A DNA stretch of 64,000 nucleotides, taken from contig OZ025868.1 in assembly GCA_964019415.1 (NCBI GenBank), forward strand, positions 12,771,623 to 12,835,622. Direction: 5' to 3'. The translations under genes were made by a program, and so were the position numbers. The notes under the pieces were generated by a model. That model was not told the DNA's origin, ran no database searches, and saw nothing but the letters and a program-made list of their open reading frames with translations. Positions 16,301 to 28,399 of the stretch are shown here, piece after piece. How positions within the stretch are numbered: the stretch's first letter is position 1; every line of letters starts with the position of its first letter. The stretch is from Ianthella basta (Eukaryota > Porifera > Demospongiae > Verongiida > Ianthellidae).

Positions 16301-19159
16301 TACATACTCTCTGTTTGGTGTTGATAGCAACTAGAATCTACAGGATATTTTTGGCTTATTCCTTGACAGTGGGGCGTGCAGTTTCTACTACTTAGCATTT
16401 AATTGACTTACACGAATGCTATGATGGTTATACTCTTCCACCTGTTCTGCCCAGTGACCTTTCCTAGCCTGGAAGGGATAGCTCAATGTATGATGCGAAA
16501 GTTCACCAAAGCTGGCCCTGCAATGGATTCCCTCGGTGGTGCAGCTGTGAAAGTTATTAAAGCCAGGAAGCAAGAAGAGGGTGACAGTATGGTAAGTGTT
16601 TCAACTGCAGGCCACGTCTAACAAAGTTTGGTTGTCTGATCATTGGAAGTCTAGCTATGATACTAGCCTATGTACGAATCATGCTATCTTTTGCTATTAG
16701 GTCTTTCTCCAATGGATTCATTTCATACAGCCATAATAATTAGTATCATTATCTATTGGTATGTATACTGTGCATTGTTCCCGCTCCCTGTGTGCATTAT
16801 TCTTTTATGCAGCGCAGGGACCTCCTTCAGTTAATGATGGACGCCAGCGATGAAGACACAAATGAGGGGCTCTCGATTGGTCAGATTGTGGCCAACTCTG
16901 TTGAATTCCTGCTGGCTGGCTATGAGACAACTAGTTCAACTCTAACCTTCACTTCCTATTTGCTGGCTGCTAACCCTGAAGTACAAGAGAGACTGAGTAA
17001 GGAGATTCATGAGTACTTTGAAGAGAACCCTGTGAGTTACTGTCCATACAGCTGGCAAGTGGCATGAAGTTAGGCTTTGTGCTTTGATAATGTGACGACG
17101 GATGTTCATTGTAGGCATGTCTTTTCCCTCAGAGTATCAGAGTTACTGTAACCACGCTATTTGGTGGTCTATATAGTCTAGGTGCACCTTGGATGCACTG
17201 TGTGCTATCCACCACACATCATTTACCTAGTCTCGCGTTGCCCACACCGTTATTCTTGATCCATATTTATATGCTGATGTCAGCATATAATAATGGAGGC
17301 AGGAATAGCAGTTGAGACCACACGAGGTACTCTGACAATTTTTAGACATTAGCAGATTGTCGGTCGTGCATCTGCAGCTTTGTACCATGTGCCTTCAGAT
17401 AACCTCAATTCCAAACCCACTCTTAACTTGCACTTTGAACATGACTTGTATGTGTATAGGTTAACTGTGTGTCTGTGCCCTTTGTGCTTCTTTTCCTGAG
17501 CAGGATGTGAGCTTGTACAAGGCAAGCCATGACTTGGAGTATCTTGACATGGTTATTCAGGAGTCACTGAGGATGTACCCACCTCTTCCAAGGTATACTT
17601 GTAGTTCATAGCTGTGCACTACATGTGATGAGGTCAGGAGATGGGTAGGTGTGGGTGGAATTTCCCATTCATCGGAACAAGTCTCTTGGCATTCAACAGT
17701 GCTCCATACCTAATGCATGTAATACTTCTAAAAGTGTGTATGCATATAGTTGAATGACTGCTTAATTGCATTGGTTTGGACGTTGTTGCAAATGTCAAAA
17801 GTGAATGCAGTATGACTTATGTACTAGCAAGGGATTAATGGTTGACACGTTTTCACACCTCTTCACTTTGAACCTTTTTTTAGCACCTTCCGAGTTTGCA
17901 ACGAGGACTGCGTTTTGAATGGTGTACATTTCAAGAAGAACTTAACCATAGTGATCCCAGTGTATGCCATCCATCACAGCCCAGAGAATTGGGAGGACCC
18001 TGAAACATTCAACCCCGACAGGTATGGCCTGCAGCTGCATGTAGCTGTGCTGTGTGTGTTGTACTCCGATATGTACATAATAATATTTGTAGCTTTGAGC
18101 GAAAGTGCAAAGACGAATTAGCGCGCATTTGTGCCCTAACTGTGAGGTTGCGGATATGCCAGCCTTTTTTAGACATTGAGGATTATGCACCAGTCACACA
18201 CATGTAAATGTTCTTGAAGGGGAAAATGTTTGATGGAGTTGAAGTTACTGTACTAAGTCTTGCAAGCGTATATACCATTTATGAGAGACTATTATGTTAT
18301 ATCATAAATTAGAAGACTGTGTGGAAAGCGTTTAGATGGGTGCCTATGAATATCATCAGCAAATGTATGCGATTGTTTGTTATTTAGCTATAGTTGCACC
18401 ATAGTTTTTATGTATTATTCCATATTTGCAGGTTCAGTGCCGAAGAGAAAGTGAAGCATCATCCTTGTGCTCTTTTGCCCTTTGGGTATGGTCCAAGAAA
18501 CTGCATTGGAATGAGGTTTGCCCTGTTACAAGTGAAGATGGCACTCATTGAACTGCTTACTCTCTACAAGATGGAGCTGACGGCAGAAACAAAGGTACTG
18601 TGTAGTCCTTTGTCAGTTTCATAGCAATGTTCCATTTACGTGTTTATGTTTACGATAAATACTAGTTGTCTGTTATGCTAGAGCCCTCATGGCATACAGG
18701 CACTTTGATACGGACCTTTTGAGTCAGTTGTCACACTGGTTGCGCTATTTTATATGTATTCATATGCATACTTACACTATAATTGTAAATCTCTACTGTA
18801 GATACAGATTGCTGTCTGGAGATTTTATTTTATTATGCTAGGTTTATGTGTAATTCAATGATATTGACTCTGGTACCCAGAGTCAGTGTGGACAACCGAC
18901 CTGATAACATCTGTAGTGGGGTGGGCATGGGAAAGCTTTCTAGCTCATTTGCCTGAATTCAGCAATTATACAATTTAAGCTTTCAGCCGTACTTCTCCAC
19001 TTTCTAGGTTCGTAGTTGAGTACTATGTTGTGCATGTAGTTGGTCTTCAGTCAGTGACTGTTGGAATTGATGTTAAGATGCATCACATATACTAATGTTT
19101 GTTTGTGATTTATTACATAATTGCCGAAGTAATCGTGATGCGTTGTCGTCCCCCGTTTG

Positions 19160-19193
<34 letters not shown>

Positions 19194-20061
19194 TATATGT
19201 ATATCCGTCCCAGTCAACCTGAGACACCTAGATTGCACAATAGCCCGGTGTTCTCCGCAGGCGCTCACAATAGCAAAACGCTCTACTTGGCCTCCATCGG
19301 CCGCAAAACTGCTCAACACTCTGCTTTATCGCTGCACGCTGCGTTCAGATTGTTGTTAACGTCGCCCAATGCTTCAGTGAGGGCTACACGCCTGTTGGCC
19401 ATTCAGCCATATTGGCTGACATCATTTGCCCCACGTGGCCGGGAACACTTTCACTGTTCACTCGGGTGAAGCGCACAGCGAGCACTGTGTTAGCACAGCA
19501 CTGACGGGCTTCCCTGCGCAGCTCCAAATATGTAGGTGTCGATTGCCCAGCTGCCATCCAGTGCTTCGTCTGGCTTGCTATCCCTTCTTTCTGACAGCCA
19601 GTGAAAGCAGATTACAGTTCTATTGTCCACAATGTACTTGCCCTGGTCAAGTTACGCTCAAGCACTGTACTTCACTGAAATAGCTATACATTCAAGCGAG
19701 GCTGGTTGCATTTTAATGTATGCCCTAGTCCTACTGATATGCATGAAACCTGATGTATTGAGCCCACAGAGACTCAGAGTATTGTGTATGTATACGTACA
19801 CAAACAGTTATGTATGTAATGTGGCTGACTCGGTTGCCATTTTGATGGTATATTGTATGATGTTGAGTTTATTGCAAACTGTAATCATGTACAGTGTGCT
19901 TTCACAATGTGACTTGTTATACATTTTAGTATTGAAGCAGCAGTGTCTGATTTTTACTACATGCATGTTCTGTCTGTTTTCAGGTTCCTTTGGAGCTATT
20001 GTCAGGAATAACTATAAAAGCCAAAAATGGAGTATTTCTGTGTTTCAAGCCCAGGACATAG
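13381..20061 (+). CDS. Cytochrome P450, CYP3-clan-like, copy 1
   Basis: Thirteen GT-AG exons join in phase to 516 aa: 13381-13460, 14545-14644, 14955-15004, 15262-15358, 15602-15733, 15915-16003, 16104-16282, 16455-16591, 16813-17031, 17504-17592, 17884-18021, 18432-18594 and 19984-20061. Residues 1-26 form the ER membrane anchor (FLILCLVVLCVVYIWY), followed by a proline-rich hinge (IPSPPPKPFVG). The C-helix WHTRRRILTPAF, the I-helix oxygen-binding AGYETTSS, the K-helix ExxR (ESLRMYP), FNPDRF and the heme loop FGYGPRNCIGMRFAL with its Cys ligand are all present. The protein should be a haem-thiolate monooxygenase of the endoplasmic reticulum. The substrate cannot be told. The heme loop and I-helix are most like CYP3 clan members, but family assignment needs a tree. 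Confidence 0.93.
13920..13939. repeat. Poly(C) run
   Basis: Twenty or so consecutive C in intron 1 of P450 copy 1. The equivalent intron of copy 2 has a poly(G) run of similar length at about 37849-37866. Confidence 0.9.
14759..14825. mobile_element. Short hairpin element in P450 intron 2
   Basis: The 21-bp perfect arms open CTAGTCTGGCATGCTAGAC. They enclose about 25 bp. The same hairpin is at the same intron position in P450 copy 2 (38715-38782), so it was present before the duplication. The termini resemble the TAGTCT ends of the Mutator-like elements at 53565 and 58500. Confidence 0.7.
19125..19735. other. Insertion private to P450 copy 1, last intron
   Basis: Flanking intron sequence matches copy 2, but this roughly 600-bp block does not. 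It begins with a (tatg)n run at 19160-19200 and continues as more GC-rich DNA (gcgctcacaatagc, ccacgtggccggg). No recognisable protein or terminal repeats. Open frames through it look like chance. Confidence 0.5.
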
Positions 20062-20603
20062 GATATGCACTTCGTCACAAGCATATCCATATTAAATTGG
20101 ACTCAGGCGAATTTTCAGATAAAAAGATGTAGTGGCTCTAACAGTGATTGTATTATCTGCACCTTATGTCAATTGCAGCAAATTTTGTATTCATGCATAC
20201 CTTATATAGCAAATGTGTCAGAAAAGCAGCAATGATTGAATTATCTATGCTTGCACTTTGAAGACTATTTAGCATTCCTTTATGTATGTATCAACTGCAT
20301 GGTTGATAAATACAACTTTGAAACCAGCCCATTTGCGTGCTGTTCTTCAGTTGATCTTGATGTATGTGCCAGCCTGTTCTTGCAACTGGTCTATATACAT
20401 AAATATGCTTAATTATGCTTGCAAATTTGCTCGTTGCATGAGTGCATACAATGGTATGTAGGCTATAATTATGGGGTAATTGTGTGAATATAAATTAATG
20501 ATAATTTAGAATTTAATTTACCAAATGGATACAAAAATAATTATGCCATAATTCTATATTCTAATATCACAGCTTGCATTATGCATGGCTGATGATCATG
20601 ACT

Positions 20604-22035
20604 ACACTGTTAAAATTAGGGAGTGACGATCACGCTCAAATTTAGTGTGAATTGGTTGCCACATGCAGTGAGAACACCCTTTTGCAGTGTGATCAATGTT
20701 CACTTCAACCATGCAGTACACAACATGCCATTATGGGAACACTTTGTAAGAGAGTAAGCACTTAATGGTGCATTTCACTACAGATACTTATACGTAATAT
20801 AGCATACCAACTGGCAGGATAGTTTGTGGGTGATGGCATCTGGATCTCCTAGCTGCAAACATTGGGCATCTGGTGCCCAGTGAACTTCACCGGGGAATAT
20901 GGCAGCCCCTGCAAACATTGGGCATCTGGTGCCCAGTGAACTTCACCGGGGAATATGGCAGCCCCTGCAAACATTGGGCATCTGGTGCCCAGTGAACTTC
21001 ACCGGGGAATACGGCATCCCCTGCAAACATTGGGCATCTGGTGCCCCAATGAACTTCACCGGGGAATACGGCATCCCCTGCAAACATTGGGCATCTGGTG
21101 CCCCAGTGAACTTCACCGGGGAATACGGCATCCCCTGCAAACATTGGGCATCTGTGCCCCAGTGAACTTCACCGGGGAATACGGCATCCCCTGCAAATAT
21201 TGGGCATCTGTGCCCCAGTGAACTTCACGGGGAATACGGCATCCCCTGCAAACATTGGGCATCTGGTGCCCCAGTGAACTTCACCGGGGTATACGGCATC
21301 CCCTGCAAACATTGGGCATCTGGTGCCCCAGTGAACTTCACCGGGGAATACGGCATCCCCTGCAAACATTGGGCATCTGGTGCCCAGTGAACTTCACCGG
21401 GGAATACGGCATCCCCTGCAAACATTGGGCATCTGGTGCCCAGTGAACTTCACCGGGGAATACGGCATCCCCTGCAAACATTGGGCATCTGGTGCCCAGT
21501 GAACTTCACCGGGGAATACGGCATCCCCTGCAAACATTGGGCATCTGGTGCCCAGTGAACTTCACGGGGAATACGGCATCCCCTGCAAACATTGGGCATC
21601 TGGTGCCCCAGTGAACTTCACCGGGGAATATGGCATCCCCTGCAAACATTAGGCATCTGGTGCCCATGCAGTGAACTTCACCGGGGAATACGGCATCCCC
21701 TGCAACACAAAGCACCTAATGGTACATTTACATGCACAAGTGGTGTTCTTAGTTTGAGGAGGTCCTCCCATTGTACACAGCATATAATACCATCAGGCGT
21801 AGCTGTGTCCTGGGTAGCTCTGTACTTAAATAGCTTGTATAGGATTCCAAATAAACTCTTGTCATCTTTAATTTAGGTTATGAATTACTTCAAAGTCTCT
21901 TAATCTATCAGAAATGACATGACAGTGTGGATACTGGTGTCAGTGTGAATGTCACACTAAAGTAATGGTATGACTGATCAAACCCTTGGTGTGAGCACTG
22001 ACTGGTGTGATGGTCACACCATAATTAACAGTGTA
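20604..22035. mobile_element. TA-flanked inverted-repeat element carrying a minisatellite
   Basis: Ends read TA-CACTGTTAAAATTAGG on the left and its imperfect complement ...TAATTAACAGTG-TA on the right (22021-22035). TA target and CACTG termini fit a Tc1/mariner-type non-autonomous element. The interior is mostly the 56-bp minisatellite, flanked by short repeated gtgtgat/atcacac words. No transposase remains. Confidence 0.55.
20855..21710. repeat. 56-bp minisatellite, about 15 copies
   Basis: The unit contains gcaaacattgggcatctggt then gcccagtgaacttcaccggg and ends around atacggcatcccct. Copies vary between 55 and 61 bp and in one or two positions. Frames stay open in several registers only because of the repetition. 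Confidence 0.97.
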
Positions 22036-22310
22036 GCTGTATATGGCTAGCTATAATGACACGAGTACTATAGTGTGCAAACCCACGTGACATTGTATTA
22101 TATTATTTATGCAATACAATAATAATAATGGCCGTGCAGCTTGTTTACAGCTAGTATTACGTACAGTTATGTGCAATGTTTTGTTACAGTTTGAAGCTAT
22201 AATGAGGTAATAATCCAGCTGATTCAATAGAACAAAATTGGTGATTATTTGTCTTACGGATTCTGATTTCAGACACTGGTGAAATTTAAGGTATAAACAC
22301 TTCCGTTATG

Positions 22311-23324
22311 TCAACATTTCCCTCTTAGTTCCACTACTGGCAGTATAGGTGGTGCATCCTTGCTTTCTGTTGTATGATCAGTGCTTATTATGCCAAGGGT
22401 AGATGCTCTGCATCTCCGACATGTGAGTAGGCCCTTCACAGCATTCCATAATGGTTTAAAGATAATCATCATTAGAGCTGGAACAAGAATAGCCGGGAGA
22501 ATGAGTGCAGCGTACACTATCAAGCTCAACCATACCAGCACAGTAACATCTTCACCCATCGGCAACACAAATCCAAGCACACCAACAACGTTTGTGAGTG
22601 CAATCAGGATATTAATGCAAAGGAGTACTATGGTGAATTTGAACAAAGACTGTTTGATAGGACTGAAGTCAATCACAGTCTTTCGTTTAATATGAACAGC
22701 TGCAGCAATTACTGCAAAGATACTAATAGCCCGACCAGGAATATCATTGAGGAGAATGGACAGACTGATGTGGGCATAAGCAACATATGTGAATGTAGCG
22801 TCACATACCAGAATACCTTTACGAAATGCTTTATACTCATAAGCTGGTGTCAGGTACGGTATGCCTGAGATCACAACAATCACCCAGAGGATAATGATTG
22901 CTGCAGTGAGAGGATACAGCTTCACCTTAGACTGACCATGCTTGATGATAATGTACATTGCAACAGACAGAATTGCCAAGAAAGCAGTGCGATTGGTACT
23001 GCTGATGTGAAATGCTGCATAACTGAGGCGGCACACCCACACTGCGCTGTCCTGTGGATCATATGTAAGAAGTAGACGAGATGCACTCAGTACAGAAGCA
23101 GAGAGAGTTGTAAATAGCCCAGTAAGGCTTATGTTGAGAAGAATGATCCACTGAGCTCTGATTTGCCTTTTGAGTATCTCCTCAGCCAGTGCTACCACAG
23201 CCAGGCCATTCAGCAGCAGACCAAGTAGTGCAAAGAAAAGGGCAAGAGAGTTTACGGCCAAATAGCTACTCACTTCAGAACTAGAACCAAACTCTAGTAC
23301 TAGTGAACTGTTGTTGCTGGCCAT
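22311..23324 (-). CDS. Single-exon seven-transmembrane receptor
   Basis: The intronless frame of 337 aa has an N-glycosylation site (NNSS) in a short N-terminus and seven hydrophobic segments, from LALFFALLGLLLNGLAVVAL (about 28-47) to VWLSLIVYAALILPAILVPA (about 265-284). A Cys at the start of TM3 (VWVCRLSY) and one in the second outer loop (GILVCDATF) could form the class A disulphide. The TM3 end (SVAMYIIIKHGQ) lacks a proper DRY. TM7 lacks NPxxY. The tail is Cys-rich (LLTCRRCR), a possible palmitoylation site. It is a divergent rhodopsin-like GPCR of the lineage-specific kind found in sponges and cnidarians. The ligand is unknown. Confidence 0.75.
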   Translation of the reverse strand: MASNNSSLVLEFGSSSEVSSYLAVNSLALFFALLGLLLNGLAVVALAEEILKRQIRAQWIILLNISLTGLFTTLSASVLSASRLLLTYDPQDSAVWVCRLSYAAFHISSTNRTAFLAILSVAMYIIIKHGQSKVKLYPLTAAIIILWVIVVISGIPYLTPAYEYKAFRKGILVCDATFTYVAYAHISLSILLNDIPGRAISIFAVIAAAVHIKRKTVIDFSPIKQSLFKFTIVLLCINILIALTNVVGVLGFVLPMGEDVTVLVWLSLIVYAALILPAILVPALMMIIFKPLWNAVKGLLTCRRCRASTLGIISTDHTTESKDAPPILPVVELRGKC

Positions 23325-23715
23325 TTCGCGCTCACAAGCAGAAACAGCCCACGCACCACGTGAAGTGCCTTTTATAGGTAGTACCTGAATAGCCTGCTTG
23401 TGAGTAATTGCATTTCAAATGTTAAAATCAATTAATGCTATTATATACTAAGCCTACATATTGTAGTCATACTATACATCATGCACTAAATCATTGTAAA
23501 CAAAACACAGTAGTATAGCTCTATGGGCCAGTTTAAGACAACAAAGTCATGCATGCTTCAAATTCAGGCTTGTTCATTTCCTCAGTGTTCAATTAGTAGT
23601 TGTCAATTATCAAAGGAGAATAGTTTTGCAGCTGCCCTGCATCTTATCACAAAATGGCTGGAGTTGATATGTTGCATGGTTGTCCCTCTACAGTCATCCT
23701 GCTCTGCGTTGTCAT

Positions 23716-23734
23716 GTCTGTGTGTGTGTGCGTG

Positions 23735-23800
<66 letters not shown>
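23716..23800. repeat. (TG)n microsatellite
   Basis: About 85 bp of TG with rare C interruptions, upstream of the receptor gene. Confidence 0.97.
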
Positions 23801-25745
<1,945 letters not shown>

Positions 25746-25961
25746 ATGGAAAGTTGCGCCAATGGCTCTGTTAACTGTAGTGACCCATTGCAGGCCCCAG
25801 GAAATGGAAGCGAATTTGAAGTCTTCGGTGTTCTGGTAACAGCAATGGGAGGAGAAACATTTGTTCTCAATGTACCGACCATCATTGCCCTTTGCCTAAC
25901 TCGTGCTGTTTCCAAAGCCCTCAGAGTCTTCCTGATCAGCACCCTATTGTCTAATGTCTAA
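25746..25961 (+). pseudogene. Truncated 7TM receptor, N-terminus to TM2
   Basis: From ATG 25746 the frame gives an N-terminus with glycosylation sites (CANGSVNCSD, GNGSEFE), a first hydrophobic helix (VFGVLVTAMGGETFVLNVPT), an intracellular loop with TRAVSKALR and the beginning of a second helix (VFLISTLLSNV). It stops at 25959-25961. Downstream sequence from about 25965 is the duplicated P450 flank, so the receptor was cut at the duplication breakpoint. It is not a close paralogue of the receptor at 22311-23324 by eye. Confidence 0.55.
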
Positions 25962-25967
25962 TGTATG

Positions 25968-26159
25968 AATATGAGTTCCTATGATAAGACCGCGCGCTAG
26001 AAGCATTCCAATGTACTGTAGCACTATGTTGTGTAACATATATTGTACATTGTCATGGGGTACCCTGATCATGCGCCCGCGCGCGAAGGTGTTGTCTTGC
26101 GCAATGATGTGCATAAATTGCGTCAGTGTTAACTTGAGTAGCGAGTGGGTGTTGTATAG
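25968..26159 (+). repeat. Left piece of P450 copy 2 5' flank
   Basis: Matches 13081-13251 upstream of copy 1 (gagttcctatgataagac ... gcataaattgcgtcag). Continuity breaks at 26159 (gttgtatag) and resumes at 37185, so the 11 kb in between is an insertion relative to copy 1. Confidence 0.85.
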
Positions 26160-26168
26160 GTAGAGCTA

Positions 26169-26340
26169 GGGAAGATGGCACATATAAGGGAGGATCCATA
26201 GGTAGATATAGCTATACATGGGTAGCATAGGTATACATGGGCAGCATAGGTAGACATACGTATACATGGGTAGCATAGTCTTATAATAGGATGTTGTGAT
26301 GATGTCATATTGGATCCTCCCTTATATGTGCCATCTTCCC
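26169..26340. mobile_element. 172-bp TA-flanked MITE with satellite core
   Basis: Perfect 29-bp inverted repeats open GGGAAGATGGCACATATAAG and are flanked by TA on both sides (26167-26168, 26341-26342), as in Tc1/mariner MITEs. The middle contains a few units of the gtatacatgggtagcatag satellite, then ttataataggatgttgtgat. The right 59 bp recur at 37126-37184 at the far end of the 11-kb segment. The right arm supplies the last codons and stop of the PX-like gene at 26305. Confidence 0.85.
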
Positions 26341-26808
26341 TACGAGCTCCTCGTAGTCACTAGTTGATGGAATAATTTCGTCAAAAAATAGCCGTAGGCC
26401 AATCTGAGGACCGCAGACTTGGACCACATTCTCAAAGTATGCCACCAGTTGCCCGTATAATCCCTCGGAGACATTTACCAAGGTCCATCCAAGGTAGCCC
26501 CAAATTCCCCCGGGCTTTTTGGGCAGGTCTGGGAGAGAGTCTGGCGTGATCTGACCCGGGAACAGCTCGACAAGCCTCTGATGGAGGGTAGAAAGCTTCT
26601 CAAAACTGAATTCGCTTTCGACGGAGTTCGGAGCATCAGGGAAGTCCTCCGAGAGGCCCTCAACAGCCACGCGGACATGGGACACCGTGCTGCCTTCGCT
26701 GACAGCGAAACTGTACAAGGACTCGCCATTGGAAGACAGTGGCACAGAGAAATAGTCCTCCTTCACTGGAACGAACTGGCTTTCGTCCAAACTGCTTTCA
26801 CTCTCCAT
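26305..26808 (-). CDS. Single-exon PX-like domain protein
   Basis: The frame from ATG 26808 gives 167 aa. An acidic N-terminus (MESESSLDESQFVPVKEDY) precedes a possible PX fold: beta strands to about 55, then FSFEKLSTLHQRLVELFPG, a proline-rich turn (LPDLPKKPGG) and a helix ending LRLFFDE. The order F-x-F-x-x-L-x-x-L-H, FPG, P-x-LP-x-K and a final RLFF resembles PX phosphoinositide-binding domains, but the usual RR(Y/F)S is not clear, so the call is tentative. The final ten residues (KMAHIREDPI) and the stop come from the MITE at 26169-26340, so the original C-terminus has been replaced. It lies downstream of, and parallel to, the NLR gene. Confidence 0.45.
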   Translation of the reverse strand: MESESSLDESQFVPVKEDYFSVPLSSNGESLYSFAVSEGSTVSHVRVAVEGLSEDFPDAPNSVESEFSFEKLSTLHQRLVELFPGQITPDSLPDLPKKPGGIWGYLGWTLVNVSEGLYGQLVAYFENVVQVCGPQIGLRLFFDEIIPSTSDYEELVGKMAHIREDPI

Positions 26809-26826
26809 CTTCTGCTTTTGGAGCAA

Positions 26827-27153
26827 TGTGAGTTAATAATGTAGCATGCGTTAAATAACTGTATAAACGTCTACATCCCGAAATAACCATTGACGTAATC
26901 GTTACGCGGAACAACCATGTGACTATTGAGGTTTACCTTACAAGGGACAATGAATCTCATTACATAGGCACACATGCGCACTGCCTTCAAACGCAAAAGC
27001 ATACACACTAGAACAGTACATGAAAAAGGTCAAGAAGATGCAGTTACATGTTACATTAATTTGTCTGAGTACAGAATGTAAAACCAACCACCAAAACTCC
27101 AGATCTAGCTGCTCGGCGATAATGTATATAGCTAGTTACAAAAGAACTGGTAT
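26827..27153. other. Intergenic between PX-like gene and NLR gene
   Basis: No coding or repeat feature recognised. The NLR 3' UTR and the PX-like promoter should both lie here. Confidence 0.5.
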
Positions 27154-28201
27154 TCATACAACAGAAGAGTCACTAACATTCACAGTTAGTGTAGTGTTTG
27201 TGCACAGTGTTCCTCTCACTGACTCCACTAACTCCTCCGGTACCCGCACCAGTTCCACTTCTCTGAGTAGTGGGTTCTTACTGAACCCAGCAGCCAGGGC
27301 TCTGCTAGCTCTGGCACTGTAGTCCACATTCACCTTCACCTTGACTACTTGAGCACAACTGGCTGCCTCCTTCAGCTGTGCCCAGTCCTCTTCACTCAAC
27401 CTCTCCTGTAGATACAAAACACAACACAGGGGTACTGAGGTGACACCTTACAAGAACAACAAACACTATTGGTATGGCTTCAGGGGTAGGTTCAGTCTCC
27501 TCCACAGCCCACTTCTGACTGCCATTCTATAAATGACCCAAAAAGTGGTCTGGTATCTTTGGGCCAATTCCTTGGCTTGTCTCGATGTATCTCAAATACT
27601 TCTGGCCAATCAGATCAGCACTTGGTCACTTGTCTCCCAAAAACCACGCACGACTTTCATACGTGAAGTCTGTGAAGATACAGGGGATGAGTCTACTCAC
27701 CCTTGAAAATTTGGCAAGTCATATGTTAACATTGTATTGCCCACCCCTCCCCCCTTCACCAACTTTCTAAATACAGTGTGCTTGGTACGGTTGGACTTCG
27801 GGGGCTCGATTGTGTGTAGGCGGTAGGGGGTGGGGGAGGGGTTAGAAGGTATCATTGGGGTCATAGGATAAAGTTAATTTAAGTTGCTATTAATGGACTA
27901 CTTTGGGGCTCCTTAGCACGCAGTATTCTCTACTTCACGGGAACTTCTGGAGGGGACCTATTCCTTTTAGCAGAGTTCTGAATGACCTCTATAGGGTGCA
28001 GTGTAACAGCTCGTCACATCAAAAGTCACTTGACTTACTTACAACTACCGACTGACAATCTGGCCACTGACAACACCATCATGAACAGACATGTGTCGAG
28101 ATCACTTGTGTCATTCACTGGTGACATGCACAAAATGACAACAGACACACCAACTGTTTGCCTGTAGAACAACAATACGAGCCATGACAGGTGTGTGTGT
28201 G

Positions 28202-28299
<98 letters not shown>

Positions 28300-28346
28300 T
28301 ATGTGTGTGTGTGCATATGTGTGTGTGCGTATGCGTGTGCGTGTGC

Positions 28347-28399
<53 letters not shown>

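Noticed and set aside
20855-21710. CRISPR-like array of direct repeats
   Set aside because: The copies are contiguous with no unique spacers, and the surrounding genes are animal genes with introns.
20887-21715. Frames with repeated FAGDAVFPGEVHWG across the minisatellite
   Set aside because: The unit is not a multiple of three throughout and frames are open in several registers. Nothing outside the repeat supports a gene.
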